A stretch of 64,000 bases of DNA from Variovorax sp. N23 (GCF_025486315.1 NZ_JAOOPY010000003.1:124001-188000); one strand, 5' to 3'; counted from the first letter of the stretch, positions 1 through 8,825 are shown. A program made the numbers and translations. The notes: generated by a model from the sequence alone, not told the origin.

Positions 1-109
1 AGGCCGGCTGCGACAGGTGGCACAGCTGCGCCGCGCGGGTGAAGTTGCGTTGCTCGGCCAGCGCGGCGAAGGCCCGCAGCTGGCGTGCCGTGAGGTCGGG
101 CGCTTTCAT
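1..109 (-). CDS. LysR-family transcriptional regulator, N-terminal fragment (cut by window edge)
   Basis: Only the first 36 codons lie in the window. Read on the minus strand from the ATG at 109, the peptide begins MKAPDLTARQLRAFAALAEQ and continues through N-F-T-R-A-A-Q-L-C-H-L-S-Q-P-A. That is the first helix and the start of the winged helix-turn-helix of LysR regulators. It is divergent from the AtuA-like gene at 215, the usual arrangement for a LysR regulator of the neighbouring catabolic operon. The effector domain is outside the window, so no ligand can be inferred. Confidence 0.8.
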   Translation of the reverse strand, partial: MKAPDLTARQLRAFAALAEQRNFTRAAQLCHLSQPA

Positions 110-115
110 GGCGTG

Positions 116-160
116 ATCCGTTTTTTGAATGAATCGATCTGAACTTTCTATTTTACGGAT
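116..160. promoter_or_regulatory. Divergent promoter/operator region upstream of the AtuA-like operon
   Basis: On the plus strand TTGAAT (125-130) and TATTTT (149-154) are separated by 18 bases and form a plausible sigma-70 promoter. They lie between the halves of a dyad, ATCCGT (116-121) and ACGGAT (155-160). The surrounding bases are much richer in A and T than the flanking genes. The position between the divergent LysR start and the AtuA start fits a LysR-controlled promoter, but neither element is a strong match. Confidence 0.35.
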
Positions 161-214
161 GACCGTGCGCGGCCTACATTGGCGCCACGACACCCGAAGC
201 GAGACATCGGAGAC

Positions 215-1615
215 ATGACATCACAAGCCCCTTCGGCATTGCCCACGCGCGCGCCCCTGCTGATCGGCTGCGCCGCCGGCTTCTCGGGCGACCGCACCGA
301 CGTGGCCGGCCCGGTGGTCGACACGCTCATTGCGCGGCTGGCGTCCGGCCTGCCGGGCCAGCGCGCTTTCCTCATCTTCGAGACCCTGGCCGAGCGCACG
401 CTCGCGCTGGCCCAGCTGCGTCGCCGCACCGACCCCGAGGCCGGCTACGAACCCCTGCTCGACGCCATGCTGCGCCCCGTGCTGGCGACGTGCCTGGCGC
501 ACGGCATCCGCATCGTCAGCAACTTCGGCGCAGCCAACCCGCGCGCTGCGGCCCGGCACATTGCCCGCATGGCGCGCGAACTCGGCGGGCCGGTGCCACG
601 CATCGCGGTGGTGGAGGGCGACGACCTGTCGGCGCCCGGCCACCAGGCGCTGTTGCACGAGACGCTGGGTGCCGCGATGGACGGCCTGCGCATCGTCAGC
701 GCCAATGCCTACATCGGCGCCGAACCCATCGCCGCCGCGCTCGATGCCGGCGCGCAGATCGTGGTGTGCGGCCGCGTGGCCGACCCCTCGCTCACGGTCG
801 GGCCGGCGATGTCGCACTTCGGCTGGGCACCCGACGACTGGGACGTGCTGGGTCGCGCGACCATGGCCGGCCATCTGCTGGAATGCGGTGCCCAGGTCTG
901 CGGCGGCTACTTCGCCGACCCCGGCTACAAGGACGTGCCGGGGCTGGACAACGTCGGCTTCCCGATCGCCGAGATCGCGGCGGATGGCCATTGCACCATC
1001 GGCAAGTCGGAAGGCACCGGGGGCTTCGTGACCGAGGCGACGGTGAAGGAGCAGCTGCTCTACGAAGTGCACGACCCTGCCGCCTACCTGACGCCCGACG
1101 TGGTGGCCGACATCGGCGACGCCCAGGTGCAGGCCGTCGGCGACGACCGCGTGGCGCTCGGCGGCGTGCGCGGACATGCGCGGCCGACGCACTACAAGGT
1201 CAACGTCTGCCACGAGGGTGGCTGGCTGGCCGAGGGCGAGATCTCCTACGCCGGCCCGCGCGCCGAGGGTCGTGCGCGCATGGCCGCAGACGTTCTGCGA
1301 CAGCGGCTCGCCGGCCTCGACCTGCGTGTGGACCTGATCGGCGCGATCAGCATCCTGGCCGACGACGCCGGCCGCGCGCTCGCGGCCACGCCCGACGGCG
1401 GCGCGCGCGACGTGCGTCTGCGCGTGGCCGCCGCCCACGCCGACCGCGCCCAGGCCGAGCGCCTGGGCCGCGAGGTGATGGCGCTCTATACCTGCGGCCC
1501 GGCCGGCGGCGGCGGCGTGCGCACCGCGCTGACGCCACGGCTCAACACGCTCTCCTGCCTGCTGCCGCGCGAGCGCGTGCCGGTCGGCTTCGCCATGGTG
1601 GAGGCCGCGGCATGA
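215..1615 (+). CDS. Acyclic terpene utilization AtuA family protein
   Basis: A 466-residue protein of the AtuA/DUF1446 family. The N-terminal motif GCAAGFSGDR and the later GGYFADPG and E-G-T-G-G-F segments are typical. Family members occur in Pseudomonas citronellol/geraniol catabolism and in many unrelated acyl-CoA catabolic clusters; their biochemical role is not settled. I chose ATG 215, preceded by a GGAGA-type ribosome-binding site, over the upstream TTG at 179. The stop overlaps the next start (ATGA at 1612-1615), so this gene and the AtuA C-terminal-domain gene are translationally coupled. Together they look like the two halves of a longer AtuA protein. The terpene link is only the family name; the substrate here is unknown. 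Confidence 0.85.
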   Translation: MTSQAPSALPTRAPLLIGCAAGFSGDRTDVAGPVVDTLIARLASGLPGQRAFLIFETLAERTLALAQLRRRTDPEAGYEPLLDAMLRPVLATCLAHGIRIVSNFGAANPRAAARHIARMARELGGPVPRIAVVEGDDLSAPGHQALLHETLGAAMDGLRIVSANAYIGAEPIAAALDAGAQIVVCGRVADPSLTVGPAMSHFGWAPDDWDVLGRATMAGHLLECGAQVCGGYFADPGYKDVPGLDNVGFPIAEIAADGHCTIGKSEGTGGFVTEATVKEQLLYEVHDPAAYLTPDVVADIGDAQVQAVGDDRVALGGVRGHARPTHYKVNVCHEGGWLAEGEISYAGPRAEGRARMAADVLRQRLAGLDLRVDLIGAISILADDAGRALAATPDGGARDVRLRVAAAHADRAQAERLGREVMALYTCGPAGGGGVRTALTPRLNTLSCLLPRERVPVGFAMVEAAA

Positions 1616-1974
1616 CCACCGTCACCGTTCCCCTCTACCGCGCCGCGCACGGCCGCACCGGCGACAAGGGCGACCGCTCGAACATCAGCGTGATCGCCTG
1701 GCACCCGGCGCTGTGGCCCTTGCTGGTCGCACAGGTCACGCCCGAGGCCGTCGCCGCGCAGTTCCGCTACCGGGCGCCTGCGCGCGTCCAGCGCTTCCTG
1801 CTGCCGAAGCTGCACGCGATGAATTTCGTGCTCGACGCGGTGCTCGACGGCGGCGTGAACGACGCGCTGAACCTCGACACGCACGGCAAGTCGCTGTCCT
1901 TTCTGCTGCTCGACCTGCGCATCGACGTGCCGGCCGATCTGCAGCACCTGCTCGCCGGCCCCCCCGAAGGCTGA
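1612..1974 (+). CDS. Small AtuA-associated protein (AtuA C-terminal ferredoxin-like domain family)
   Basis: A 120-residue protein beginning MTTVTVPLYRAAHGRTGDKG. The R-T-G-D-K-G-D motif, followed by N-I-S and later a G-G-V-x-D-A-L-N-L-D-x-H-G-K segment, is characteristic of the short domain that follows AtuA either as a separate gene or as a C-terminal fusion. The start codon overlaps the stop of the AtuA gene in an ATGA, so the two products are probably made together and may form one complex. The domain has no known catalytic role. It is followed 31 bases later by the Bug gene, consistent with one operon. Confidence 0.8.
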   Translation: MTTVTVPLYRAAHGRTGDKGDRSNISVIAWHPALWPLLVAQVTPEAVAAQFRYRAPARVQRFLLPKLHAMNFVLDAVLDGGVNDALNLDTHGKSLSFLLLDLRIDVPADLQHLLAGPPEG

Positions 1975-2005
1975 CCCCTTTTCGCAACCACAGGAGACAA
2001 GACCC

Positions 2006-2974
2006 ATGAACCGCATTCCCACCCTCGCCCTTGCTGTCGCCGCGCTGGCCCTGGCGCCGGCGCTGAGCCAGGCGCAGGCCTTCCCCGACAAGCCCATCAC
2101 CTTCGTCGTGCCCTTCGCGGCCGGCACCGCCACCGACCAGATCGCGCGCGCCATCGGCAACGGCGTCACGGCCGAAACCAAGCAGTCGGTCGTCATCGAC
2201 AACCGGGCGGGCGCCAGCGGTTTCATCGCGTCGCAGTACGCCGCCAAGGCACCGGCCGACGGCTACACGGTGCTCATCACCACCAACACCACGCATGCGG
2301 CGAACGAGCACCTCTACAAGAAGCTGCCCTACGACCCGGTGAAGGACTTCGCCCCGATCACCGGCCTGGGCAAGGGCGGGCAGATCATGGTGGTCAACCC
2401 GTCGTTTCCGGCCAAGACCGTGGCCGAGTTCATCGCGCTGGCCAAGAAGGAGCCGGGCAAGTACAGCTTCGGCAGCGGCAGCTCGTCGAGCCGCATGGCG
2501 GGCGAACTGCTCCAGCAGATGGCCGACATCCAGCTGCTGCACGTCCCGTACAAGAGCAACACGCTGGCCGTGACCGACCTCCTGGGCAACCAGATCCACA
2601 TGATGATCACCGACACCACGACCGGCCTGCCGCAGGTCAAGTCCGGCAAGCTGCGTGCGCTGGGCATGTCGAGCGCAGCGCGTTCGCCGCTGGCCCCCGA
2701 CGTGCCGACCATCGCCGAAGCGGGTGTGAAGGGTTACGAGATGGGCTACTGGTTCGCCGCCTACGCGCCGGCCAAGACCCCGCCGGCCGTGGTCAAGCGC
2801 CTGAACGAGCTGCTGGTGAAGGCCGCGAAGAGCGAGGCGGCCAAGGCGGCCTTCTACCAGCCGACCGGCACCGAGGTCTTCACCACCACGCCCGAAGAGA
2901 TGGCGAAGTTCCAGACCGCCGAGTCGCAGAAGTGGGGCCGCATCGTGAAGGCGGCCGGCATCGAGGCGGAGTGA
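2006..2974 (+). CDS. Bug-family tripartite tricarboxylate transporter substrate-binding protein
   Basis: A 322-residue periplasmic binding protein with a cleavable signal peptide (about residues 1-25, ending A-L-S-Q-A-Q-A). The mature start FPDKPITFVVPFAAGTATD, then N-R-A-G-A-S-G, A-P-A-D-G-Y-T, the Y-D-P-V-K-D-F-A-P-I block and H-V-P-Y-K are diagnostic of the Bug/TctC family. These proteins bind small carboxylates or amides. The membrane partners TctA and TctB are not nearby, which is common for the many orphan Bug genes of beta-proteobacteria. The ATG follows CAGGAGACAAG. Position in the AtuA operon suggests it captures that pathway's substrate. Confidence 0.92.
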   Translation: MNRIPTLALAVAALALAPALSQAQAFPDKPITFVVPFAAGTATDQIARAIGNGVTAETKQSVVIDNRAGASGFIASQYAAKAPADGYTVLITTNTTHAANEHLYKKLPYDPVKDFAPITGLGKGGQIMVVNPSFPAKTVAEFIALAKKEPGKYSFGSGSSSSRMAGELLQQMADIQLLHVPYKSNTLAVTDLLGNQIHMMITDTTTGLPQVKSGKLRALGMSSAARSPLAPDVPTIAEAGVKGYEMGYWFAAYAPAKTPPAVVKRLNELLVKAAKSEAAKAAFYQPTGTEVFTTTPEEMAKFQTAESQKWGRIVKAAGIEAE

Positions 2975-3088
2975 ACGTGACGGCGCGCGCGTCTTAACAT
3001 CACGGCGCGCGCACGGAACTTGCGGACCCCTGGGGGTCGGCGCGGGCGCGCTGCCCGTTCCCGTTCAACCCTCAGAAGGATCTCTCCC

Positions 3089-4690
3089 ATGGCCAACGCC
3101 ATCCAGGGCCGCCGCGGCATCGCGGTCGCGCCGCATTCGCTCGCTGCCCAATCCGCCCTGGCCGTGCTGCGCGAAGGCGGCAATGCGGTCGAAGCCATGG
3201 TGGCCGCTGCCGCGACCATCGCGGTGGTCTACCCGCACATGAACGGCATCGGCGGCGACAGCTTCTGGCTGGTGTCGATGCCGAGCGGCGGGGCGCACGA
3301 TGTGGTGGCGATCGACGGCTCGGGCGCTGCGGCCCTGGGCGTGAGCCGCGCACAGTACGCCGGCCAATCGGCCATTCCCTTTCGCGGGGGCTCGGCCGCC
3401 ATCACCATGGCCGGCACGATCAGCGGCTGGGACCAGGCGCTGGCGTTCAGCCGCGACCGGCTGGGCGGGCGCCTGCCGCTGTCGCGCCTGATGGCCGATG
3501 CGATCGACTACGCCACGCACGGCGCGCCGGTCACGGCCAGCCAGGCGCGCACGGTGCGCGGCAAGCGCGCCGAGCTCGAGGGCGTGCACGGTTTCGCTGA
3601 AACCTACATGCCGGGCGGCGAGGCGCCGACCGCCGGCGCGCTGTTCCGCCAGCCCCGGCTCGCGGCCACGCTGGAGCATCTGGCGCGCGCCGGCCTCGAC
3701 GACTTCTACCGTGGCGACCTGGCCCGCACCATGGCCGAAGACCTGGCGCGCGCCGGCAGCCCGATCACCCTGGCCGATTTCGCGGCGCACCGCGGCCTGC
3801 TGCGCGAACCGCTCGAATTGGCGCATCGCCATGGCCGCGTCTTCAACATGCCGCCGCCGACGCAGGGCGTGGTGGCGCTGATCATCCTGGGCCTGATGGA
3901 GCGCCTGGGCATCGAACGCTACGACCACCTGAGCGCCGACTACGTGCATGCGGCGGTGGAGTCGGTCAAGCAGGCCTTCGCGGTGCGCGACCGCGAGATC
4001 ACCGACCCGGCCCACATGCGCATTGCGGCGGCCGAACTGCTGACGCCGGCCGCGCTGGACGCGATGGCCGCGCGCATCGACATGGCCCGCGCGGCGCCGT
4101 GGGGCGCCGGCAAGGGCCCGGCCGACACGGTGTGGATGGGCGTGATCGACGGCGAGGGCCGCGCCGTCTCGATGATCCAGAGCGTGTACCACGAGTTCGG
4201 TTCGGGCGTGGTGCTGGCGCGCAGCGGCGTCAACTGGCAGAACCGGGGCGCGTCCTTCTCGCTGAAGCCCGAGCACATCAACACGCTGATGCCGGGCAAG
4301 AAGCCCTTCCACACGCTGATCCCCGGTCTGGCGCTGCTGGCCGATGGCCGCACGATGGTCTACGGCAACATGGGCGGCGACGGCCAGCCGCAAAGCCAGT
4401 CGGCGGTATTCACGCGCACGGTCGTGCAGGGCCTGAACCCGCAGGACGCGGTGAGCGCGCCGCGCTGGCTGCTCGGCCGCACCTGGGGCCAGAGCACCGA
4501 TTCGCTCAAGCTGGAGTCGCGCTTCCCCGCCGAAACGGTGGCAGCCCTGCGTGCCCGGGGCCACGAGGTCGACGTGCTCGGCGACTTCGACGAGACCTTC
4601 GGCCATGCCGGCTGCCTGCTGCGCAAGCCCGACGGCAGCCTCGAGGGCGGCTTCGACCCGCGCTCGGACGGGATCGTGGCGGCGTTCTGA
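3089..4690 (+). CDS. Gamma-glutamyltransferase family protein (Ntn hydrolase)
   Basis: A 533-residue member of the GGT family. The N-terminal G-G-N-A-V-E-A-M-V-A-A-A and the N-G-I-G-G-D-S-F block match the alpha subunit. The autoprocessing site is at D-T-V-W-M-G-V-I-D, with Thr347 as the expected nucleophile, followed by A-V-S-M-I-Q-S and F-G-S-G-V-V of the beta subunit. Classical enzymes have T-T-H at the cleavage site; T-V-W here suggests a non-glutathione substrate. No signal peptide is evident from the ATG at 3089 (preceded by AGAAGGA), unlike periplasmic GGTs, so it is probably cytoplasmic. It lies 114 bases after the Bug gene. Cleavage of a gamma-glutamyl-like amide or lactam is an inference. 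Confidence 0.85.
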   Translation: MANAIQGRRGIAVAPHSLAAQSALAVLREGGNAVEAMVAAAATIAVVYPHMNGIGGDSFWLVSMPSGGAHDVVAIDGSGAAALGVSRAQYAGQSAIPFRGGSAAITMAGTISGWDQALAFSRDRLGGRLPLSRLMADAIDYATHGAPVTASQARTVRGKRAELEGVHGFAETYMPGGEAPTAGALFRQPRLAATLEHLARAGLDDFYRGDLARTMAEDLARAGSPITLADFAAHRGLLREPLELAHRHGRVFNMPPPTQGVVALIILGLMERLGIERYDHLSADYVHAAVESVKQAFAVRDREITDPAHMRIAAAELLTPAALDAMAARIDMARAAPWGAGKGPADTVWMGVIDGEGRAVSMIQSVYHEFGSGVVLARSGVNWQNRGASFSLKPEHINTLMPGKKPFHTLIPGLALLADGRTMVYGNMGGDGQPQSQSAVFTRTVVQGLNPQDAVSAPRWLLGRTWGQSTDSLKLESRFPAETVAALRARGHEVDVLGDFDETFGHAGCLLRKPDGSLEGGFDPRSDGIVAAF

Positions 4691-4697
4691 GCACGGG

Positions 4698-4724
4698 CGA
4701 TCGGGCCCGTCCCGGGCCCGATCG
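4698..4724 (+). terminator. Perfect 12-bp hairpin after the GGT-family gene
   Basis: CGATCGGGCCCG (4698-4709) and CGGGCCCGATCG (4713-4724) are perfectly complementary around the 3-base loop TCC. The hairpin begins eight bases after the GGT stop codon and is followed by TTGCAGTTG rather than a long T tract. It probably ends the AtuA-Bug-GGT transcript and separates it from the porin gene. Confidence 0.65.
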
Positions 4725-4863
4725 TTGCAGTTGAAACACGGCCGCGTGCCACCGGACATCTTCGGTTCGGAGGCCGCAATGCACACGCAAGGCGGCGCGT
4801 TCAAGCTCGGGCCTCCGGCAAACGCGCCGCCGGGGCGCGAAACCCCACCGAGGATGAACGGAC

Positions 4864-6150
4864 ATGAATCGTGCTCCCGCACCGCCTACCTCTTTCTCTG
4901 CTGTCGCCGCCGTCGCTGCGGGCGCCTGCCTGGCGCTCCTGGCGGGCCCCGCCATGGCGGACGATGCGCCCGCGCCGGACCCGGTCGTCACGCCGTCGCT
5001 GACTTACGACGGCGATGCCGTGGGCAACCTGCGTGGCGGACAACGCACCGGCGTCGCCTATGTGGGCAATCTTCACCTCCGCCTGCTGGCGAAGGCCCCG
5101 GCCGACTCGTCCTGGGCCGGCACCACCGGCTTTGCCGACGTGCTCAACATCCATGGCGGCCGCCCGAGCGCGCGCGTGGGTGACGCGCAGGGCGTGAGCA
5201 ACATGGAAGGGCCGCGCGGCACCGAGATCGAGGAGCTCTGGGTGCAGCACAACTTCACGGGCGGCGGCCTCTCGGTGCTGGCGGGCATCTACGACCTGAA
5301 CAGCGAGTTCTACCGCCTCCAGTCGGCGGGGCTGTTCCTCAACAGCTCCTTCGGCATCGGCCCGGAATTCGCGCAGAGCGGCGCCGAGGGGCCTTCGATC
5401 TTTCCGCGTACGTCGGCCGGCGTGCGGGTGTCGGCCAAGCCGGCGCCGGGCGTGGTGCTGCGTGCGGCGGTGCTCGACGGCGTTCCCGTCGTCCGGCCGG
5501 ACGGCTCCCGGGGCGTCTTCCGCGCCGGCGACGGCGTGCTGGGCGTCGTGGAGGCGGCGTTCCTCACGCGCGCGACCGACAACGCCGATGCGCCGTCCGA
5601 TGCGCGTGCGCGCCAGGGCCGCTTCTCGTCCCTGTCGCCGTACGAGGACAAGCTGGCCTTCGGTGCGTGGCGCTACTCGGCGCGCTATTCCGCCATCGGG
5701 CTGACCGACGTCGCCGGGGAGGCGCCAGGCCTGCGACGAAGTTCCGGGGGCTACGTGATCGGGGAGACGCGCCTGCTGGGCCGTGGCCCGGATGCCGAGC
5801 GCACGCTGTCGGCCTTCATGCAGCTGGGCGCCGCCAGCACGGCCGTCAACCGCTTCGGGTCGTACCTCGGCGCCGGGCTGGTCGGCACGGGCTGGGTGCC
5901 CGGCCGCGACGCGGATCAGCTGGGTCTCTCGTTCGCGCGGGCGCGCAATGGATCACCCTATATGCGGGCGCAATGGGCGCTGGCGCAACCGGTGACACGG
6001 ACGGAAACGACGCTCGAACTCAGCTACCTGGCCCAGGTGAACAGCTGGCTGAGCGTGCAACCCGATCTGCAGTACGTGCGGCATCCGAACACCGACCCGA
6101 CGCTTGCCAGCGCGTGGGTGCTGCAAGTGCGCTTCGAGATCGCGTTCTAG
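4864..6150 (+). CDS. Carbohydrate porin, OprB family
   Basis: A 428-residue outer-membrane protein with a signal peptide of about 36 residues ending A-G-P-A-M-A. The mature protein opens with L-T-Y-D-G-D-A-V-G-N-L-R-G-G and contains D-V-L-N-I-H-G-G and L-S-V-L-A-G-I-Y-D-L-N-S-E-F, which are OprB hallmarks. It ends in an aromatic beta-signal, V-R-F-E-I-A-F. OprB porins admit sugars and related small hydrophilic solutes in Pseudomonas; the substrate here is unknown. The gene stands between a hairpin terminator and the convergent MFS gene (26 bases downstream), so it is probably transcribed alone. Confidence 0.85.
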   Translation: MNRAPAPPTSFSAVAAVAAGACLALLAGPAMADDAPAPDPVVTPSLTYDGDAVGNLRGGQRTGVAYVGNLHLRLLAKAPADSSWAGTTGFADVLNIHGGRPSARVGDAQGVSNMEGPRGTEIEELWVQHNFTGGGLSVLAGIYDLNSEFYRLQSAGLFLNSSFGIGPEFAQSGAEGPSIFPRTSAGVRVSAKPAPGVVLRAAVLDGVPVVRPDGSRGVFRAGDGVLGVVEAAFLTRATDNADAPSDARARQGRFSSLSPYEDKLAFGAWRYSARYSAIGLTDVAGEAPGLRRSSGGYVIGETRLLGRGPDAERTLSAFMQLGAASTAVNRFGSYLGAGLVGTGWVPGRDADQLGLSFARARNGSPYMRAQWALAQPVTRTETTLELSYLAQVNSWLSVQPDLQYVRHPNTDPTLASAWVLQVRFEIAF

Positions 6151-6176
6151 CCGCGACGGCGCGCTGCGCCGGGTGC

Positions 6177-7529
6177 TTACTCCCGCTGCTCGAGCGTCCG
6201 GTTGACCCACAGCGCGGTGAGCGTGCAGGCCGAACCCGACAGCAGGTAGACGCTGACGTAGCCCAGCCCGAAGTGCGCCGACAGGCCCAGGGCCACCAGC
6301 GGCGCGAAAGCGGCGCCGATGAGCCACGCCACGTCGGCCGTCAGCGCCGCGCCGGTGTAGCGGTACCTGGCTGCGAAGTTCGAGGTCACGGTGCCCGATG
6401 CCTGGCCGTAGGACAGGCCCAGCAGGATGAAGCCGACCAGGATGAAGGTGTCCTGGCCGACGTTGCCGCCGTCGAGCAGCGTGGGCGCGAAGCCGCTGAA
6501 CACGGCGATCGCCACGGCCAGCGTGCCGAGCGTGCGGCGCCGGCCGATGCGGTCGGCGATCTTGCCGGAGGCGACCATCGCCACGGCCGCCAGGCAGGCA
6601 CCGATGACCTGGATCACCAGGAACTGGCTCACGGACTGCTCGGAATAGAGCGAGATCCACGACAGCGGGAAGATCGTGACGATGTGGAAGAGGGCGTAGC
6701 TCGCCAGTGCGGCGAAGGCGCCGATGAGGATGTTGCCGCCTTGCGCGCGCGTGATCTCGACGATGCCGGTGGGCTCCAGCTCGCGGTCGTCCAGCAGGCG
6801 GGAGTATTCGGTGGCTGCCACCAGGCGCAGGCGGGCGAAGAGCGCGACGACGTTGATCGCGAAGGCCACGTAGAACGGGTAGCGCCAGCCCCAGGTCAGG
6901 AAATCTTCCGCTGGGATGCTGGAACTCAGATAGGCGAAGAGCCCGCCGGCCACCAGGAAGCCGAAGGGGGCGCCCAGTTGCCCGAGCATCGCGTACCAGC
7001 CGCGCCGGTTCTGCGGGGCGGCGAGCGCCAGCAGCGAGGGCAGGCCGTCCCAGCTGCCGCCCAGCGCGATGCCCTGCGCGATGCGCAGGACCGCCAGCAG
7101 CACGATGGCCGTCGCGCCGATGCTCTCGTAGGTCGGCAGGAAGGCGATGCCGGCCGTGGCGGTGCCGAGCATGAAGATGGCGGCGGTCAGCTTGGCCTCG
7201 CGCCCGTAGCGGCGCTGGATGGCCATCGACAGCGCCGTGCCGAAGGGGCGGGCGATGAAGGCGAGGGAGAAGATCGCGAAGGCGTAGAGCGTGCCCGTCA
7301 GGCGGTCGGCGAAGGGGAAGAACACCGACGGGAAGACCAGCGCGGAGGCGATGCCGTAGACGAAGAAGTCGAAATACTCGGAAGCGCGGCCGATCACGAC
7401 GCCGACGGCGATGTCGCTGGGGTCGACGTGTTCCTTGTCGCCGCCGACGGCGTGGGCGATATCCCTTCCGGTGGAACTGGCGCTCTGGCCAAAGTGGCTG
7501 CCTTGTGGTGCGATAGCGGACGTGGTCAT
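6177..7529 (-). CDS. MFS transporter, metabolite:H+ symporter (MHS) type
   Basis: A 450-residue, roughly 12-helix major facilitator protein. The G-R-A-S-E-Y-F-D-F-F-V-Y-G block at the first helix, F-I-A-R-P-F-G, and R-I-A-Q-G-I-A-L-G-G-S-W-D-G are typical of the ShiA/ProP/citrate MHS group. The motif between helices 2 and 3 (usually G-x-x-x-D-R-x-G-R-[RK]) is degenerate here (Q-R-R-Y-G-R-E), but D-R-I-G-R-R-R-T is present in the second half. I start at ATG 7529, preceded by CAGGGATCTC, rather than at the in-frame ATG at 7550. The gene is divergent from cyoA and convergent with the porin. Substrate unknown. Confidence 0.85.
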   Translation of the reverse strand: MTTSAIAPQGSHFGQSASSTGRDIAHAVGGDKEHVDPSDIAVGVVIGRASEYFDFFVYGIASALVFPSVFFPFADRLTGTLYAFAIFSLAFIARPFGTALSMAIQRRYGREAKLTAAIFMLGTATAGIAFLPTYESIGATAIVLLAVLRIAQGIALGGSWDGLPSLLALAAPQNRRGWYAMLGQLGAPFGFLVAGGLFAYLSSSIPAEDFLTWGWRYPFYVAFAINVVALFARLRLVAATEYSRLLDDRELEPTGIVEITRAQGGNILIGAFAALASYALFHIVTIFPLSWISLYSEQSVSQFLVIQVIGACLAAVAMVASGKIADRIGRRRTLGTLAVAIAVFSGFAPTLLDGGNVGQDTFILVGFILLGLSYGQASGTVTSNFAARYRYTGAALTADVAWLIGAAFAPLVALGLSAHFGLGYVSVYLLSGSACTLTALWVNRTLEQRE

Positions 7530-7579
7530 GAGATCCCTGCAAAAACCCAAGAAAATTGGCGCATTTCAACGTCTGAGGA

Positions 7580-7616
7580 CCGATGCGAACTGCGTCAAAG
7601 CAGAGCTTTGCATCGG
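7580..7616. promoter_or_regulatory. Nested dyad between the MFS gene and cyoA
   Basis: CCGATGC (7580-7586) pairs with GCATCGG (7610-7616). Inside lies a second inverted repeat, CAAAG (7596-7600) and CTTTG (7606-7610), sharing one base with the outer arm. The element sits midway between two divergent start codons and is a candidate operator or 5-prime leader hairpin for the cyo operon. No regulator can be assigned from the sequence. Confidence 0.35.
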
Positions 7617-7718
7617 CCTGCCTCTGCCACCGTAGGACAAAACGTCCAATGCCCGTCGGGTGCCATTCGTCGTAGATTCGCAGGCTTCTTGCCCAAATAC
7701 AAGCTCTCTTTCCCTGGC

Positions 7719-8807
7719 ATGCCTTCCTTCAAGATCCCGCGTGTGTTGTTCCTGCTGCCGCTGAGCTTGCTGGCTGGCTGCAACATGGTGCTGCTCAACC
7801 CCTCTGGCGACATCGCGGCCCAGCAGGGGCGGCTGATCGTGATCTCCACGGTCCTCATGCTGCTGATCATCGTGCCGGTGATCGCGATGACGCTGTTCTT
7901 CGCCTGGAAGTACCGGCAGTCCAACAAGGAAGCGACCTATTCGCCCGACTGGGACCACTCGACCCAGCTCGAGCTGGCCATCTGGGGCGCGCCACTGCTC
8001 ATCATCATCGCGCTGGGCGCCCTGACCTGGATCAGCACCCACACGCTCGACCCGTACCGCCCGCTGGCGCGCATCGACGCCCAGCGGCCGATCCCGGCGG
8101 ACACCAAGCCGCTGGTGGTCGAGGTGGTGGCGCTCGACTGGAAGTGGCTGTTCCTCTACCCCGAGCAGGGCATTGCCACGGTCAACGAGCTGGCCGCGCC
8201 GGTCGACCGCCCGATCCAGTTCAAGATCACCTCGTCGACGGTGATGAACTCGTTCTTCATCCCGGCGCTGGCCGGCCAGATCTACGCCATGGCGGGCATG
8301 GAGACCAAGCTGCACGCGGTCATCAACGAGCCCGGCGAGTACGAAGGCTTCTCCGCCAACTACAGTGGCGCCGGCTTCTCGGGCATGCGCTTCAAGTTCC
8401 ACGGCCTGAACGACGCCGATTTCGACAAATGGGTGCAGAGCAACAAGGCGGCCGGCAGCGAACTCACCCGCGGCGCCTACCTGCAGCTGGAAAAGCCGAG
8501 CGAGCGGGACCCGGTGCGCCGCTTCGCCACGGTGGCGCCCGGCCTGTACGACGCCATCCTCAACCGCTGCGTCGAGGCCAACCGCATGTGCATGAAAGAC
8601 ATGATGGCGATCGACGCCAACGGCGGGCAGGGCGTGCCCGGCGCCTTCAACGTCGCCTCGATGGACGCTGCCACGCGCGCCCGCCAAGGTCTGGCACCCG
8701 GCGTCGAGCTGGGCCGCGCCCGCACCTACGTCGGCGCCATGTGCTCCGTGAACGATCCCGTGGATGCGTTCCCGCTCTCCGTGCCCGCTGCCAACCAGCC
8801 GCTGTAA
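7719..8807 (+). CDS. cyoA: Ubiquinol oxidase subunit II (cytochrome bo3)
   Basis: A 362-residue lipoprotein subunit of the cytochrome bo3 quinol oxidase, which passes electrons from ubiquinol to oxygen at the inner membrane. The lipobox L-A-G-C is at about residues 16-19, followed by two transmembrane helices and a cupredoxin domain with V-A-L-D-W-K-W-L-F and N-S-F-F-I-P. The Cu(A) cysteines of cytochrome c oxidases are absent: the corresponding segment reads S-A-N-Y-S-G-A-G-F-S-G-M-R-F, as in CyoA. The reading frame is open far upstream, but that part is only the shadow of the MFS gene. It is the first gene of the cyoABCD cluster; cyoB begins 18 bases later. Confidence 0.95.
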   Translation: MPSFKIPRVLFLLPLSLLAGCNMVLLNPSGDIAAQQGRLIVISTVLMLLIIVPVIAMTLFFAWKYRQSNKEATYSPDWDHSTQLELAIWGAPLLIIIALGALTWISTHTLDPYRPLARIDAQRPIPADTKPLVVEVVALDWKWLFLYPEQGIATVNELAAPVDRPIQFKITSSTVMNSFFIPALAGQIYAMAGMETKLHAVINEPGEYEGFSANYSGAGFSGMRFKFHGLNDADFDKWVQSNKAAGSELTRGAYLQLEKPSERDPVRRFATVAPGLYDAILNRCVEANRMCMKDMMAIDANGGQGVPGAFNVASMDAATRARQGLAPGVELGRARTYVGAMCSVNDPVDAFPLSVPAANQPL

Positions 8808-8825
8808 TTGCCCTCCCGGATCCCC

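Noticed and set aside
221..1438. A long minus-strand open frame opposite the AtuA-like gene.
   Set aside because: High GC leaves long stop-free antisense frames. The plus-strand product has clear family motifs; the antisense protein has none and is rich in R, H and A.
5667..7718. Possible N-terminal extension of CyoA, because its frame is open for almost 700 codons upstream.
   Set aside because: The upstream part is antisense to the MFS transporter. ATG 7719 begins a normal lipoprotein signal sequence of family length.
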